Assembly (NCBI GenBank): GCA_012656075.1
Contig: JAAKBF010000151.1
Location: 868,001-932,000 of the forward strand
Source: Phytophthora hibernalis
Lineage: Eukaryota; Oomycota; Peronosporomycetes; Peronosporales; Peronosporaceae
Length of the DNA stretch: 64,000 nucleotides
Direction of reading: 5' to 3'
Every line of letters begins with the position of its first letter. The first letter of the stretch is position 1. The translations under genes and the position numbers were made by a program. Below, in pieces: positions 54,845 through 64,000 of the stretch. The notes below the pieces were generated by a model that made no database searches, was not told where the DNA came from, and saw only the letters and a program-made list of their open reading frames with translations.

Positions 54845-55803
54845 ATGAGAGGCGACGAGGCAAAACCGTCTCACACACGTAGGTTGAAGTGGACTGTCAC
54901 AACCCACGCATAATCGGTTTCCTCGCTTGGGTCGGTGGTAATGTCCGACCGCAGACTGGCGTCACGTACAAAAACTCACAAGCAAATATATTTCTTCAAG
55001 CTCTGATTCAAGAACAGTAGCAAGGGTCTCAATCAAAGAGTCCTCTCATCGAGTCTAAACCACCTTCCGGCAATCACCTTAGTGATGGCTGTGGACGAAC
55101 GGACTCACGCCCTTCTTCTGGTCCAGGTCTGCGAACGCGTGGTTCACGTCGCGGTGGTTGCACTCGTCCGCGCGAACGCACTTGACCATGTCGTACACCG
55201 ACGCATCCTCCGGGAGTTTGTAGTACGTCTGCGCGATGAGCGGCGCCTTCTTCTCCTTCCACGCGTCTAGGTGGCCGTCCTCGATATCTTGCAACAGACA
55301 CGTGTACGTCTTGACGGCCTCCTCTTCCAGGTACCCGACGAAGCGGTGACACGTCTTGGGCGAGACGAGGTAAGTGAGGAAGAAGCCGTTGAAGAAGACG
55401 CCTTGGACTCCGACAACCAGTGCACGGAACAAGTATCCGGGCTGCTTGATGTTCATGAAGATGAGCAGGTGCATGCGTTCGTTCTCGGCTTCCTCGAGCA
55501 AAGTGTGGATCCAGCCGTAGTCGCGTTTGAGCAAACGTAGTGAGCGAAGGTGACGTGCCATACCCGCAACCATTCCTGGCACTCCGGCGACGGACTCGAG
55601 GAAGAGGCATCGGTTGAGCCAGTCCTTCTCGGTCATGGCACCACCGGGTCCTCGGTAGCCGGAGATGACATCGAAACCCGTTCGCATGGCTTTCACTGCC
55701 AGGAAGGCGACACGCTCGTGCATCTTAGTGATGGGGTGGTGCGTTTGCTCCAAGTTGGTGATCTTGTCTAGGCGTGGTTGATGGGGTTCTCCCAGATTGG
55801 CTC
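54845..55803 (+). repeat. Left arm of a ~0.96-kb inverted duplication
   Basis: This arm, with AOX copy 1 and 234 bp of its 3' flank, matches 59745-60713 in reverse orientation with only a few substitutions and one 10-bp gap. Identity stops sharply at both ends. Confidence 0.9.
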
Positions 55804-56043
55804 ACCGTTGGGTCCGATGGGAGGGCGAGAATGAGGTTGCTTGTAATGAGCCTTGTAAGCAGGTTCGTTGGTGACGTTGATCAGCTCGTAGGGCTGGTCG
55901 ATCTTGGGTGGGTGGGTGACCGCAGTTGAAGCTTTGGAGATCGGCGCAATTGTGGTAAGAGCCACAGTGAACATGGATCGGGAGCGCTTGGGCAGCTTTA
56001 TTGCTTGGCGAGTGAAGTGCTTTTGCATGACAGAGCGCTCCAT
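55079..56043 (-). pseudogene. Alternative oxidase, copy 1, inactivated by a 10-bp deletion
   Basis: ATG 56043 starts a basic presequence (MERSVMQKHFTRQAIKLPKR) and the conserved segment ending WENPINHA, then runs into a stop: ten bases present in copy 2 are missing at about 55771/55772, removing the VYD codons and shifting the frame. Downstream the diiron oxidase core is intact: LFLES, EEAENERMH, LEEEAVKTY and RADECNHRDVNH. Because the lesion is ten bases and not in a homopolymer, it is likely real. Reinitiation could not give a mitochondrial protein. Confidence 0.85.
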
Positions 56044-56847
56044 TATCTTGGCTTGAATTGCGTGTTAAAAATCTGCACCCTGGCAGTCGCGGCGTAGTGC
56101 ATGGCGAAAGGGCTTAACGTTGACCGCCGAACTTCAAAAGTCTGCTTGGTTGTGAACATGTCTTTGCCGCACCCGAAAGGTGCGACCTGGGTGTGAACGG
56201 AAGCAATCGTGTTGAGGCGCGGTGTGGCCTCGTTTAGACTGGGGCCATACCGTCGACTGAAAAATCCGGCGTCCATGCGATTCACAGGAAGCCAACCACC
56301 ACCCACTCGTCTCGATGGAGCTTTCGTCATGGCCTTCATCTTGACGGGGTCGATGCCTCGCGGAGGCAGTGTTTGCCATGACGATTAATCTGTCCCGCTG
56401 CGCTGAAAAACGCAGAGGAACACATCGATAAACTGTATGGATTCGTCAAGCCCGCCGAGCAGATGTGAGGTGGAGCTTGCTTCGAGTCCTTGAACGGCAC
56501 GTAGCCATTACACACTCGGTGCACCACACGTGTACATGAACGTTCATGTGGGGCACGGACCTTCCAGCCTCCCAAGGTAAACGATATCCTAAACTACGTC
56601 CTACATGTATTAATACCTATCCAATAACCATTCACGGCAAGCCATGTCAACAATCTGCGGCGGGGCGACGTCGTGCATCCAACAATCTGCATCATGTGCT
56701 GGCTTGCGCGTGCGACCGATCGGTGCCATCACTTTGCTTGCAAACCCCTTACCCAACATGTCATGTTGAAGCAAAGTCACAGAACTCGAACTACACATGT
56801 AATGTAACCTGAAACTTACCGATAGTGTTCGGAACTAACGTTAAGCC
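56044..56847. other. Intergenic, no gene seen
   Basis: 804 bp between AOX copy 1 and the methyltransferase 3' end. Short frames only, including one that abuts the AOX start but shows no family features. Confidence 0.4.
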
Positions 56848-57745
56848 TTACTTCCTGGCGAGGATGATGTAGGTCTCCAAGCCGATCGGAGTTCCCTTCC
56901 CGAGCCACTCGTCTGCCAGTCGCTTCACCACAGCGAAGCGCTTGGCTTTCACCTCTTCGTTATCCGTGGCGAATCTCTCCAGGTGAAACTTGGCGAACTC
57001 TTCCCACTCCAAAGCTCCACCACGCATTGGAACGGCCAGATCTGGACGTGCTTGAACCCGGCGTCGGCGAAGCGCTGGCGCAAAGCTGCGAGGTCCTTGC
57101 CCATGGCGAAGTTGGGGTGCTCCACTACAGTCTCTTCATTGCCCAGCTCTCTGTTCGCCTCGGCAGCAATCACAAAGTTGCCACTGCGGTCCGGGGACCC
57201 CCAAATGGTGAACCCCGCAATGCCATCAGACGTCAGCACGCGCTTGGCCTCACGGAGCAATGCATCCGGATCAGGAGTGAGCTGCAGACACAGGCTGGCA
57301 ATGTAGCGATCCACCGAGTCCGCAGATACTCCGACTAAGTCCTGACCTACAATACACAAAAACGTTAGCAATAGACCTTGTTTTCTTCTCTAACTTTTGA
57401 CGTGCCATTTGCCTCTCGGCACTTGACCTCAACGTTGTCCGTGCCAACACTACTCAAGTTCTCCTTGGCCAAGTCGACCATCACGGGTGCCAGGTCCGTC
57501 ACCGTGAAGGTGCGTTTGGTTTCTTTAGGTAGTTTGGAACGACCATCGAGTAGATACTGAGCGGCGTCAAGCGAGCCCAAGCCGGCGCCCGCCGCCACTT
57601 CCAACACGTTCTGGGCGCGATCCAGCTGCATGTGGGAGTGCAAGTGGCTCGAGCACTGCAGCGTCATGCGCTTATTGGCCGTCTCCGTGAAGCACACCGC
57701 GAAGCCGTTCCAGTGGTTCCGCACCATTTCGAGTTGATCGGCCAT
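56848..57745 (-). CDS. SAM-dependent methyltransferase, UbiE/Methyltransf_11-like (one frameshift)
   Basis: From ATG 57745, motif I reads VLEVAAGAGLGSLDAA, followed by FTVTDLAPVMVDLAKENL and, after an intron, SLCLQLTPDPDALLREAKRV. The intron fits best as a GC-AG intron, 57405-57347, containing the branch-point-like GCTAAC; a GT donor in the same place does not keep the frame. One G is missing near 57003-57005, after which the frame continues with EEFAKFHLERFATDNEEV and LADEWLGKGTPIGL to TAA at 56848, giving 279 residues. Substrate unknown. It lies between two oppositely oriented AOX genes. Confidence 0.7.
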
Positions 57746-58102
57746 GGCTATACTCCTAGACTGGGATCTTGTTCCTGCTGCGACGAGGTTTCGAAAGTGA
57801 CGGATCTTTAGACCAGGGCACTGCCATATCTCTACGCAGCCCTATGCACCAGTCGTCGCGTCCCCAAAATGCCGAAGGCATGTATATTTGGCGCGGCATA
57901 CACGTACTAATAGTACTGTACAGTCATTCCGCTTGGTTACTGGAACTCTTGCCTTGAAGTGCGTTATCCTGAAGGTGAGTCAGCGCGCCAGGGGACGGTG
58001 CTGCCTGACCCCGACTGTATGTATAATAAAGACGCAAAATTCAAGTGCCCCATCGACGACATCTGATCGACGACCATTTTCCGCCGGTGGTGCCACCACC
58101 AC

Positions 58103-58137
58103 GTATTTTACACCCACCAGTGGTGGGTGTAAAATAC
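58103..58137 (+). repeat. Perfect 17-bp-arm hairpin
   Basis: GTATTTTACACCCACCA, one base, then its exact reverse complement. Likely part of a small transposable element or a structured 3' end; no neighbouring gene is close enough to need a terminator. Confidence 0.8.
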
Positions 58138-58677
58138 CAAAGTCAGGCAGAGGCCCTTTTTTAGGCGTTTAACCTGGCATAACCCAAACGCCGGTTTAAA
58201 GAATAGGAAACGCCGGAATAAAATATCTTGTTAAATGTATGGTGCTCCTGCACATACCCCCTCGCTTTCGTGGCAAGTTATCACTTAACACCGGTAGACA
58301 AAAGCCCAGACCGACTCCAGCAAGCGCAACAGCAAGATCGAAATGTCCAAAAGCAGAAACCGAGTAGAGGGCTTTCACTGGAGTGCGTTCCAGAAGGTCA
58401 CTCTACAACTTAGAAAGCAGCATGCTTCTCAGCAATACTTGATACTTTAGTGCATTGGATGGCGATTATTTTCGCACCTAAATGAAGTTCATTTCATAAA
58501 TAGCCCGGGGGCCAAAAATATTGTTTTTCATAAATGATCATACGGGTGTAGAGAACCTCTCGCTGGAGAGGACCTTCCAAGCAAAGCCGTACGAGTACCT
58601 TAGACGCATAACCGATGAATAAATCGCGACACAGCCGCGTGGAAGCTCGTGTTTCCAGACGCCGGTTTAAAGAAATG

Positions 58678-58858
58678 AGAGAACTTTAGTTCTTGGAATA
58701 CCGACAGGTACCGGTACGAATATCCGTAAAAATCCGCAGATAAATTAAGGATAAATTTACCCGATGCTGCAATACTTCCAGTTGAACAACTCGGGCCTCC
58801 GTTGTTCCATGGATTTTTGCTCCAAAACCGCGAGTTATTCCAGGAACTAAAGTTCTCT
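58678..58858 (+). mobile_element. MITE-like element, 181 bp, with 23-bp terminal inverted repeats
   Basis: The left end AGAGAACTTTAGTTCTTGGA plus ATA is complementary in 22 of 23 positions to the right end 58836-58858. The internal part has further palindromic words (GGTACCGGTAC). No coding capacity. No clear target duplication was seen. Confidence 0.6.
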
Positions 58859-59483
58859 AATACCTGTAGTAGTCTGGTATGTATTATAATAACCTTGTCC
58901 TGGCCGAACAGACGACATTTTTCGGCTGCAAAGGATCGCGCAAGCGTAAACTACGCGATGATGATTCCGCTGCGGGCGATCCTCGACTGGAGCAATCCTA
59001 GCGATCCTTGACTGGAAAGCTTCGCAGCGAGCGACGACACCAAAGCCTTGATGCTATCATGTCTGAATCCAGCTCCCAGCCAAGGATCCGGTCGCGCATG
59101 AATACTATTAATAACACGAGCATATTGGGTATTTTTTGTGCTGCTTATCAGCGCCTAAACGACCCACCGAAAATATGTCTTACTTTAACCAAGTGAAATC
59201 GACACCCGCTTCTGTTCAAGTCCATTCAACACGTAATCTCGGCGATTCGCATTGATGAGACACTGACGGTTGTTCGGCTTGAATACTTGCTTGACTTGCT
59301 TCCCCACCCCACATTCGCCTGCTCACCGCCAATTCAACTCGGCCGCGATTCAACATGCGACGAGCTACCGACCAGGAAGGTCGGCGGGTGTACCACAACC
59401 TGGTTCAAACCCAATTGAGACTCACTTTCCAATTCAACGCCTGCCTCTATAATAAAGCTGCACTCGAAGCTTCTGTCAAGAAA

Positions 59484-60479
59484 ATGCAGTTCGTCACCAG
59501 CGCCAAGTTCCTACAGCTATCAGCCATCCGACCACTCTACCGTCGTCAGACATTGGTCCAATCTCAACAGTTCAATGCTGCCACCCAGCGCTTCGCTTCG
59601 ACCGTAGCTGCCACAGTACAAGGAACCGCAACTGTTCAAGTTGAGAAGACTACCAACCCGAAGGTGACAGACGCCACCAACGAACCCGCGTATATTACGC
59701 ACTTCAAGCAGTCGGGATCTCGCGTAGCCGTGTCTGAGAACGGCGAGCCAATCTGGGAGAACCCCATCAACCACGCCGTCTACGACCTAGACAAGATCAC
59801 CAACTTGGAGCAAACGCACCACCCCATCACTAAGATGCACGAGCGTGTCGCCTTCCTGGCAGTGAAAGCCATGCGAACGGGTTTCGATGTCATCTCCGGC
59901 TACCGAGGACCCGGTGGTGCCATGACCGAGAAGGACTGGCTCAACCGATGCCTCTTCCTCGAGTCCGTCGCCGGAGTGCCAGGAATGGTTGCGGGTATGG
60001 CACGTCACCTTCGCTCACTACGTTTGCTCAAACGCGACTACGGCTGGATCCACACTTTGCTCGAGGAAGCCGAGAACGAACGCATGCACCTGCTCATCTT
60101 CATGAACATCAAGCAGCCCGGATACTTGTTCCGCGCACTGGTTGTCGGAGCCCAAGGCGTCTTCTTCAATGGCTTCTTCCTCACTTACCTCGTCTCGCCC
60201 AAGACGTGTCACCGCTTCGTCGGGTACCTGGAAGAGGAGGCCGTCAAGACGTACACGTGTCTGTTGCAAGATATCGAGGACGGCCACCTAGACGCGTGGA
60301 AGGAGAAGAAGGCGCCGCTCATCGCGCAGACGTACTACAAACTCCCGGAGGATGCGTCGGTGTACGACATGGTCAAGTGCGTTCGCGCGGACGAGTGCAA
60401 CCACCGCGACGTGAACCACGCGTTCGCAGACCTGGACCAGAAGAAGGGCGTGAGTCCGTTCGTCCACAGCCATCACTAA
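59484..60479 (+). CDS. Mitochondrial alternative oxidase, copy 2, intact
   Basis: Ubiquinol oxidase of the inner mitochondrial membrane that bypasses complexes III and IV. ATG 59484 starts a good presequence (MQFVTSAKFLQLSAIRPLYR); the same frame also has an upstream ATG at 59355, which would add 43 residues. It has 331 residues from the inner start. Diiron ligands lie in LFLES, EEAENERMH, LEEEAVKTY and RADECNHRDVNH. Two hydrophobic helices (VAGVPGMVAGM, LVVGAQGVFFNGFFLTYL) attach it to the membrane. There is no frame break. Its last 735 bp and 234 bp of 3' flank form the right arm of the inverted duplication. Confidence 0.95.
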   Translation: MQFVTSAKFLQLSAIRPLYRRQTLVQSQQFNAATQRFASTVAATVQGTATVQVEKTTNPKVTDATNEPAYITHFKQSGSRVAVSENGEPIWENPINHAVYDLDKITNLEQTHHPITKMHERVAFLAVKAMRTGFDVISGYRGPGGAMTEKDWLNRCLFLESVAGVPGMVAGMARHLRSLRLLKRDYGWIHTLLEEAENERMHLLIFMNIKQPGYLFRALVVGAQGVFFNGFFLTYLVSPKTCHRFVGYLEEEAVKTYTCLLQDIEDGHLDAWKEKKAPLIAQTYYKLPEDASVYDMVKCVRADECNHRDVNHAFADLDQKKGVSPFVHSHH

Positions 60480-60713
60480 GGTGATTGCCGGAAGGTGGTT
60501 TAGACTCGATGAGAGGACTCTTTGATTGAGACCCTTGCTACTGTTCTTGAATCAGAGCTTGAAGAAATATATTTGCTTGTGAGTTTTTGTACGTGACGCC
60601 AGTCTGCGGTCGGACATTACCACCGACCCAAGCGAGGAAACCGATTATGCGTGGGTTGTGACAGTCCACTTCAACCTACGTGTGTGAGACGGTTTTGCCT
60701 CGTCGCCTCTCAT
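59745..60713 (-). repeat. Right arm of the ~0.96-kb inverted duplication
   Basis: Reverse-orientation match of 54845-55803; see that entry. The spacer between the arms is about 3.9 kb. Confidence 0.9.
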
Positions 60714-60776
60714 CTGTCCACTGCATTCTTCTCAGTTTGCATTTTGCCTTGCAACAATACCAAGAATATCACCCCA

Positions 60777-61758
60777 ATGATGCAGAGAATCATGATGCGT
60801 CGCCAAGTTTTAGGAGTGCTTAACTCCCAGCGATTCCCATTCCCAGCCGCTCCAGCATCTATCGATTTCTTCTCCAGTGCTGCAAACCAGTCACCCCAGG
60901 CAGTTGATGAAGCGAAAAAGCAGAGAACAAAGTTCATCCAGAACCGGTTGATGCAACTAGTGAGCCTGCGTACAAGGCCCACTTCTTGAGTCCAAGAACG
61001 TCCACCCGCTGACCAAGAACGACGAACCGATTTGGGTCAACCCGATCAACCACCCGGTGTACGACCTAGACAAGATTGCAGTGATGAAGCAGACGCACCA
61101 CCCTGTGAGCACAATGAGCGAGCGCGTAGCGTTCTACGCTATCAAGACTATGCGCGTGGGTTTCGACAAGGTGTCTGGTTATCGCGGCCCAGGCGGTGAA
61201 ATGACGGAGAGGGATTGGCTTCACCGTTGCTTGTTCCTGGAGTCCGTTGCTGGTGTCCCCGGTATGGTGGGCGGCATGTTGCGTCACCTGCGCTCACTAC
61301 GCCGAATGAAACGGGACTACGGCTGGATCCACACACTGCTGGAAGAAGCTGAGAATGAGCGAATGCACTTGCTGATCTTCATGAACCTGAAGCAACCAGG
61401 CTGGTTCTTCCGTGCGCTGGTGGTCGGAGCCCAGGGTGTCTTCTTCAACGGTTTCTTCCTTACGTATCTGGTGTCTCCCAAGACGTGCCACCGCTTCGTC
61501 GGGTACCTGGAAGAAGAAGCTGTCAAGACGTACTCGAGCCTTCTGCAAGATATTGAGAACGGCCACCTGGATGTGTGGAAGGAGAAGAAGGCGCCATTTA
61601 TTGCTCAGACGTACTACAAACTGCCGGAAGGGAGCAACATCTACGACATGATCAAGTGCATTCGCGCTGACGAGTGCAACCACCGTGACGTGAATCACAC
61701 ATTTGCCGATTTGGACCAGAAGAAGGGCGTGAGCCCGTTTGTCAACGGGCAACACTAA
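60777..61758 (+). CDS. Mitochondrial alternative oxidase, copy 3 (two frameshifts near the N-terminus)
   Basis: ATG 60777 (MMQRIMMRRQVLGVLNSQRF) gives a presequence. One base is missing near 60942 and another near 60993; with both, 327 residues are obtained (EPAYKAHF and NVHPLTKNDEPIWVNPINH link the parts). The catalytic core from 61057 is open and keeps LFLES, EEAENERMH, LEEEAVKTY and RADECNHRDVNH. It is more diverged from copies 1 and 2 than these are from each other, so it is an older duplicate in tandem with copy 2, 297 bp away. Confidence 0.85.
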
Positions 61759-61933
61759 GATGCGTGGGTGCGCTGAATGAAATAATATGGAGGAAAACAG
61801 CATGAGAACCTACTCAAACGAGCTATTCATTCGCACACGTATTCAAAAGAATACAGCAATTTATTCGCATCAAAAGTCAAGAATCGCAACTCATCACTGT
61901 TCTCTTAAGAATCGAGACCTGTCACTGACAGTG
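61759..61933. other. AOX copy 3 3' region
   Basis: Likely the 3' UTR of AOX copy 3 up to the inverted-repeat element; nothing else was seen. Confidence 0.4.
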
Positions 61934-62120
61934 TAGGGCTTAGGCGAAAACAATGGAGTGCCTGACAGTGTCAGGCACTCCATTGTTTGAATGTCAGGCA
62001 CTCCATTGTTTTCAGTGTCAGGCACACCATTGTTTGAATGTCAGGCACTCCATTGTTTTCAGTGTCAGGCACACCATTGTTTGAATGTCAGGCACTCCAT
62101 TGTTTTCGCCTAAACCCCTA
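61934..62120 (+). mobile_element. Inverted-repeat element with internal ~24-bp tandem repeats
   Basis: The left end TAGGGCTTAGGCGAAAACAA continuing TGGAGTGCCTGACA is complementary to the right end (TGTCAGGCACTCCATTGTTT then TCGCCTAAACCCCTA). Between them the motif TGTCAGGCACWCCATTGTTT is repeated six times at 23-25 bp spacing with alternating linkers (GAA and TCAG). The whole element begins and ends with TA. It has no coding capacity. Confidence 0.75.
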
Positions 62121-63431
62121 CCATTCCAGAATCTGCCGCCGCGCGAAGAAGTATGATAAGGTTCTTCTGCATGATTGTCGGTGCAGCGGGAAACGCGTTT
62201 TCGGTGCAAGTAGGTATGCACGACCTGAAGACTCGGAGGACTTAGGTGACATGGATCCTAAAGCTCAATTACGTATGTGGCAGTCAGTCGTCATAGTTTC
62301 CTCTGGAGATTAGTGCTCAGGAACGTCTCTGGTCGTGGATCGAACGCCGACGCACTTGTATTTTATGGCCTCCTTGCACACGTGGGTGATGAAGATGACA
62401 CATTTAGTGATCACGTGAGCGAAATGGGGAACATTGTTTTACCGCAGAAGGAACACAACTTGTGTCACAAGTGGGCAAAAGGAAGAGCCGCAGTGTAGCC
62501 AGGTTGTAAATCTCCACCCTAAATCACGATGGAGCAGTTCCTTCCTGATACCACGGCGTTGACCAAAGTTCACGAGTTCAGTCTCCACACTGGTGTTTGC
62601 TGGGATAGTTGAGCTGGTTTCGACTTCGCATTCTTCGCAGTCGCCGCCAGCTACAGTTTGTTCCATGTGAAAGGTCGATTGCACCATTTTCCACGATGAG
62701 TGTTCACGTGTTTGGGTCCCCTGAGCTCTCCAAGGGAAGCAACTTGATTACTCGTATGCCATTATTCCAGCTCAAGTCACTGGTTGGAACGGAAGCAGAA
62801 TGATCCTCTCATCGCTATCAGCTTCTGGTGTCTCTGGATGTGCACCAAAATCGGAGTTCCTGTTGGATATGTCGGTGGTGGGTTCGATGGGTCAGCGAAA
62901 AACGAGCAACCCGGAGGGTACGGCTTCACCTTTCATGGAATACCCTTCGATTTACCTTCTTCGTTGCCGCACTGAAGGTGAAACAAAGGAAGAAATACAG
63001 TATGATATGACATCTACATCCTGCAAAGATCCACGATGTGCTACAACAATGACTACGGCTTCAGCATGTGCGATTGTTGGTTGACAGGAAAATGATTTCT
63101 CCTACTGCATGTGCTACGTTCAAATTATTTTCTTTTGATCTTGATAAATTCCTAGCTACTTCAAGTAATAAAGAGTGCATTAAGATGGCGCAGAAGCGTT
63201 ACTACTATCACCAATGCAGCAGTTCTCCTCTCTAAAAGCGCAAATTCGTTGCTTCCAATTTTATATTGAACCATTTTTTAGGATTGATGATCACGAACTC
63301 GCCATCAATAGAAGGGGTTGCGTTTCAAGATGCTATTGGTACGAGTTCTTGGTTAGTTTAATTTAGCAGAGCCGCACCAATTCAGCACAACCCTCACATT
63401 GCTTTCTTTCAGCATCACAAACCCTGAAAAT
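62121..63431. other. No supported gene; degenerate sequence
   Basis: 1.3 kb with short frames on both strands and no recognised domain. A minus-strand stretch near 62520-62600 reads ETELVNFGQRRGIRKELLHR, which may be remnant coding sequence of an unknown element. The promoter and possibly a first exon of the next gene lie within 63290-63420. Confidence 0.35.
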
Positions 63432-64000
63432 ATGGGGATCGCATTCTTGATAGAAAAGATTGTCAAGTTTTGGGAAGCTTCACAGGTTGAGCTTCATGGT
63501 TTCTACTCTGTTGAGCGCGTTTGTGAGTTTGCCGACTACAACCGAAGAACCAGCAGATTCCGAGCTTTTCTGGTGCTGATGATCATGCCGTGGCCTTGCG
63601 TTATTATCACAGTTCTTGTCGACCTGGTTCCTCTTCGCGCACCGTCTGACGGGCTTGACGCCAACTATCTCTTCACTTTTCGGACTTTCCTAGCATTTTG
63701 GGTCGCTAGTATGGTCATCAACCTGCAGTTTAGACACAGTGTCCCGACAGCCCCGCTCCCGAATGTGCGCGTTGTTGTTAGTAGTGCTTTCACCGCTGCA
63801 CTAACGACAAGTGTTTTCTACACGACGTGTCTCGTTATCGGCTTCCCGTTGCCGTTTGGAATCTTGACAGTCTCGCCGGCGTGGGTTCTTTTTCTTTGTT
63901 ACCGCTCTTTTCGTGGCTGAAACGTGCTCGAGCGGACCCAGAAGTTTGGCCTCTTGTTATCAATACGTTAAAGGTGTGGGTCTGCCAGGAAACTCTTGTG
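63432..64000 (+). CDS. Oomycete multi-pass membrane protein, partial (right edge)
   Basis: ATG 63432 (MGIAFLIEKIVKFWEASQVE) or an upstream exon starts a protein with SVERVCEFADYNRRTSRFRA, then TM segments (FLVLMIMPWPCVIITVLVDL, FLAFWVASMVI, TTSVFYTTCLVIGFPLPFGI). The motif QFRHSVPTAPLPNVRVVVSS is typical of an oomycete-restricted transporter-like family. The frame slips in the T-run near 63890 and continues as LFSWLKRARADPEVWPLVIN to the window end. A CTTTCAG acceptor just before 63411 suggests a first exon upstream. Function unknown. Confidence 0.6.

Larger units (their letters stand above)
57746..59354. other. Repeat-rich noncoding region
   Basis: 1.6 kb without a recognised gene. It contains the hairpin at 58103-58137, two copies of CGCCGGTTTAAAG (58190 and 58660), a MITE-like element at 58678-58858 and the promoter of AOX copy 2. 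Confidence 0.5.

Noticed and set aside
55271..55540. Plus-strand 89-codon ORF over AOX copy 1 (and its mirror at 60018-60287)
   Set aside because: Antisense shadow of the conserved AOX core; it appears twice only because of the inverted duplication.
58103..58137. Rho-independent style terminator
   Set aside because: Strong hairpin but nuclear eukaryotic context, no gene ends nearby, and no U-tract logic applies.
61968..62110. CRISPR-like array of six ~20-bp repeats
   Set aside because: Spacers are only 3-5 bp and nearly constant, the host is a eukaryote, and the whole sits within terminal inverted repeats.

Overview
The window looks like nuclear DNA of an oomycete, most likely a Phytophthora-type plant pathogen. 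The evidence is compact genes with short introns (mostly 37-86 bp, GT-AG), a Crinkler (CRN) type effector, secreted GH53 galactanases, oomycete-type Inr/FPR core promoters, lineage-restricted multi-pass membrane proteins, and mitochondrial alternative oxidase in several copies. No rRNA, tRNA or CRISPR array was recognised.

Layout. 1-3074 (-): a protein made of nine tandem Tudor-like repeats, running off the left edge. 3281-7005 (+): a 12-TM class III nucleotidyl cyclase. 7940-10347 (+): a PFK2/FBPase2 with a glycogen-binding domain. 10495-11416 (-): a METTL21-like protein methyltransferase. 11549-17731 (+): four tandem paralogues of an uncharacterised SANT/Myb-like family; a fifth lies at 35472-37074. 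Between them, 17900-34754 is an accessory block. It holds five GH53 paralogues (one clearly dead, two sharing an 850-bp identical tract), a Tc1/mariner-type transposase, two unknown ORFs, transporter debris, a DENR pseudogene, a truncated ankyrin gene, a CRN gene, a satellite-like array and AT-rich DNA. 37538-40389 (+): a membrane protein with an LRR-like tail. 40583-41134 (+): mitochondrial [2Fe-2S] ferredoxin. 41298-43764 (-): a VPS9 Rab-GEF. 45114-46173 (+): a KHA-like/Ras fusion. 46420-50691 (+): INCENP with a SAP domain and an 11-copy repeat. 50857-52147 (-): FYVE plus GAF-like protein. 52728-54257 (+): unknown. 54286-54696 (-): 5-hydroxyisourate hydrolase with a PTS2. 54845-61758: three alternative oxidase copies around a SAM methyltransferase, two of them in a 0.96-kb inverted duplication. 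58.0-63.3 kb: small inverted-repeat elements and degenerate DNA. 63432-64000 (+): the start of another membrane protein.

A general feature is that many otherwise conserved genes are broken by one-base gains or losses, mostly at or next to short G/C (sometimes A/T) runs. When the indels are allowed for, exon lengths sum to whole codons in nearly every case checked. This points to base-calling or assembly error rather than mass decay. True lesions also exist: nonsense substitutions in the first GH53 copy and the DENR gene, and a 10-bp deletion in one alternative oxidase. All gene models here were inferred by eye from reading frames, splice-site consensus and remembered family motifs; no search was run.
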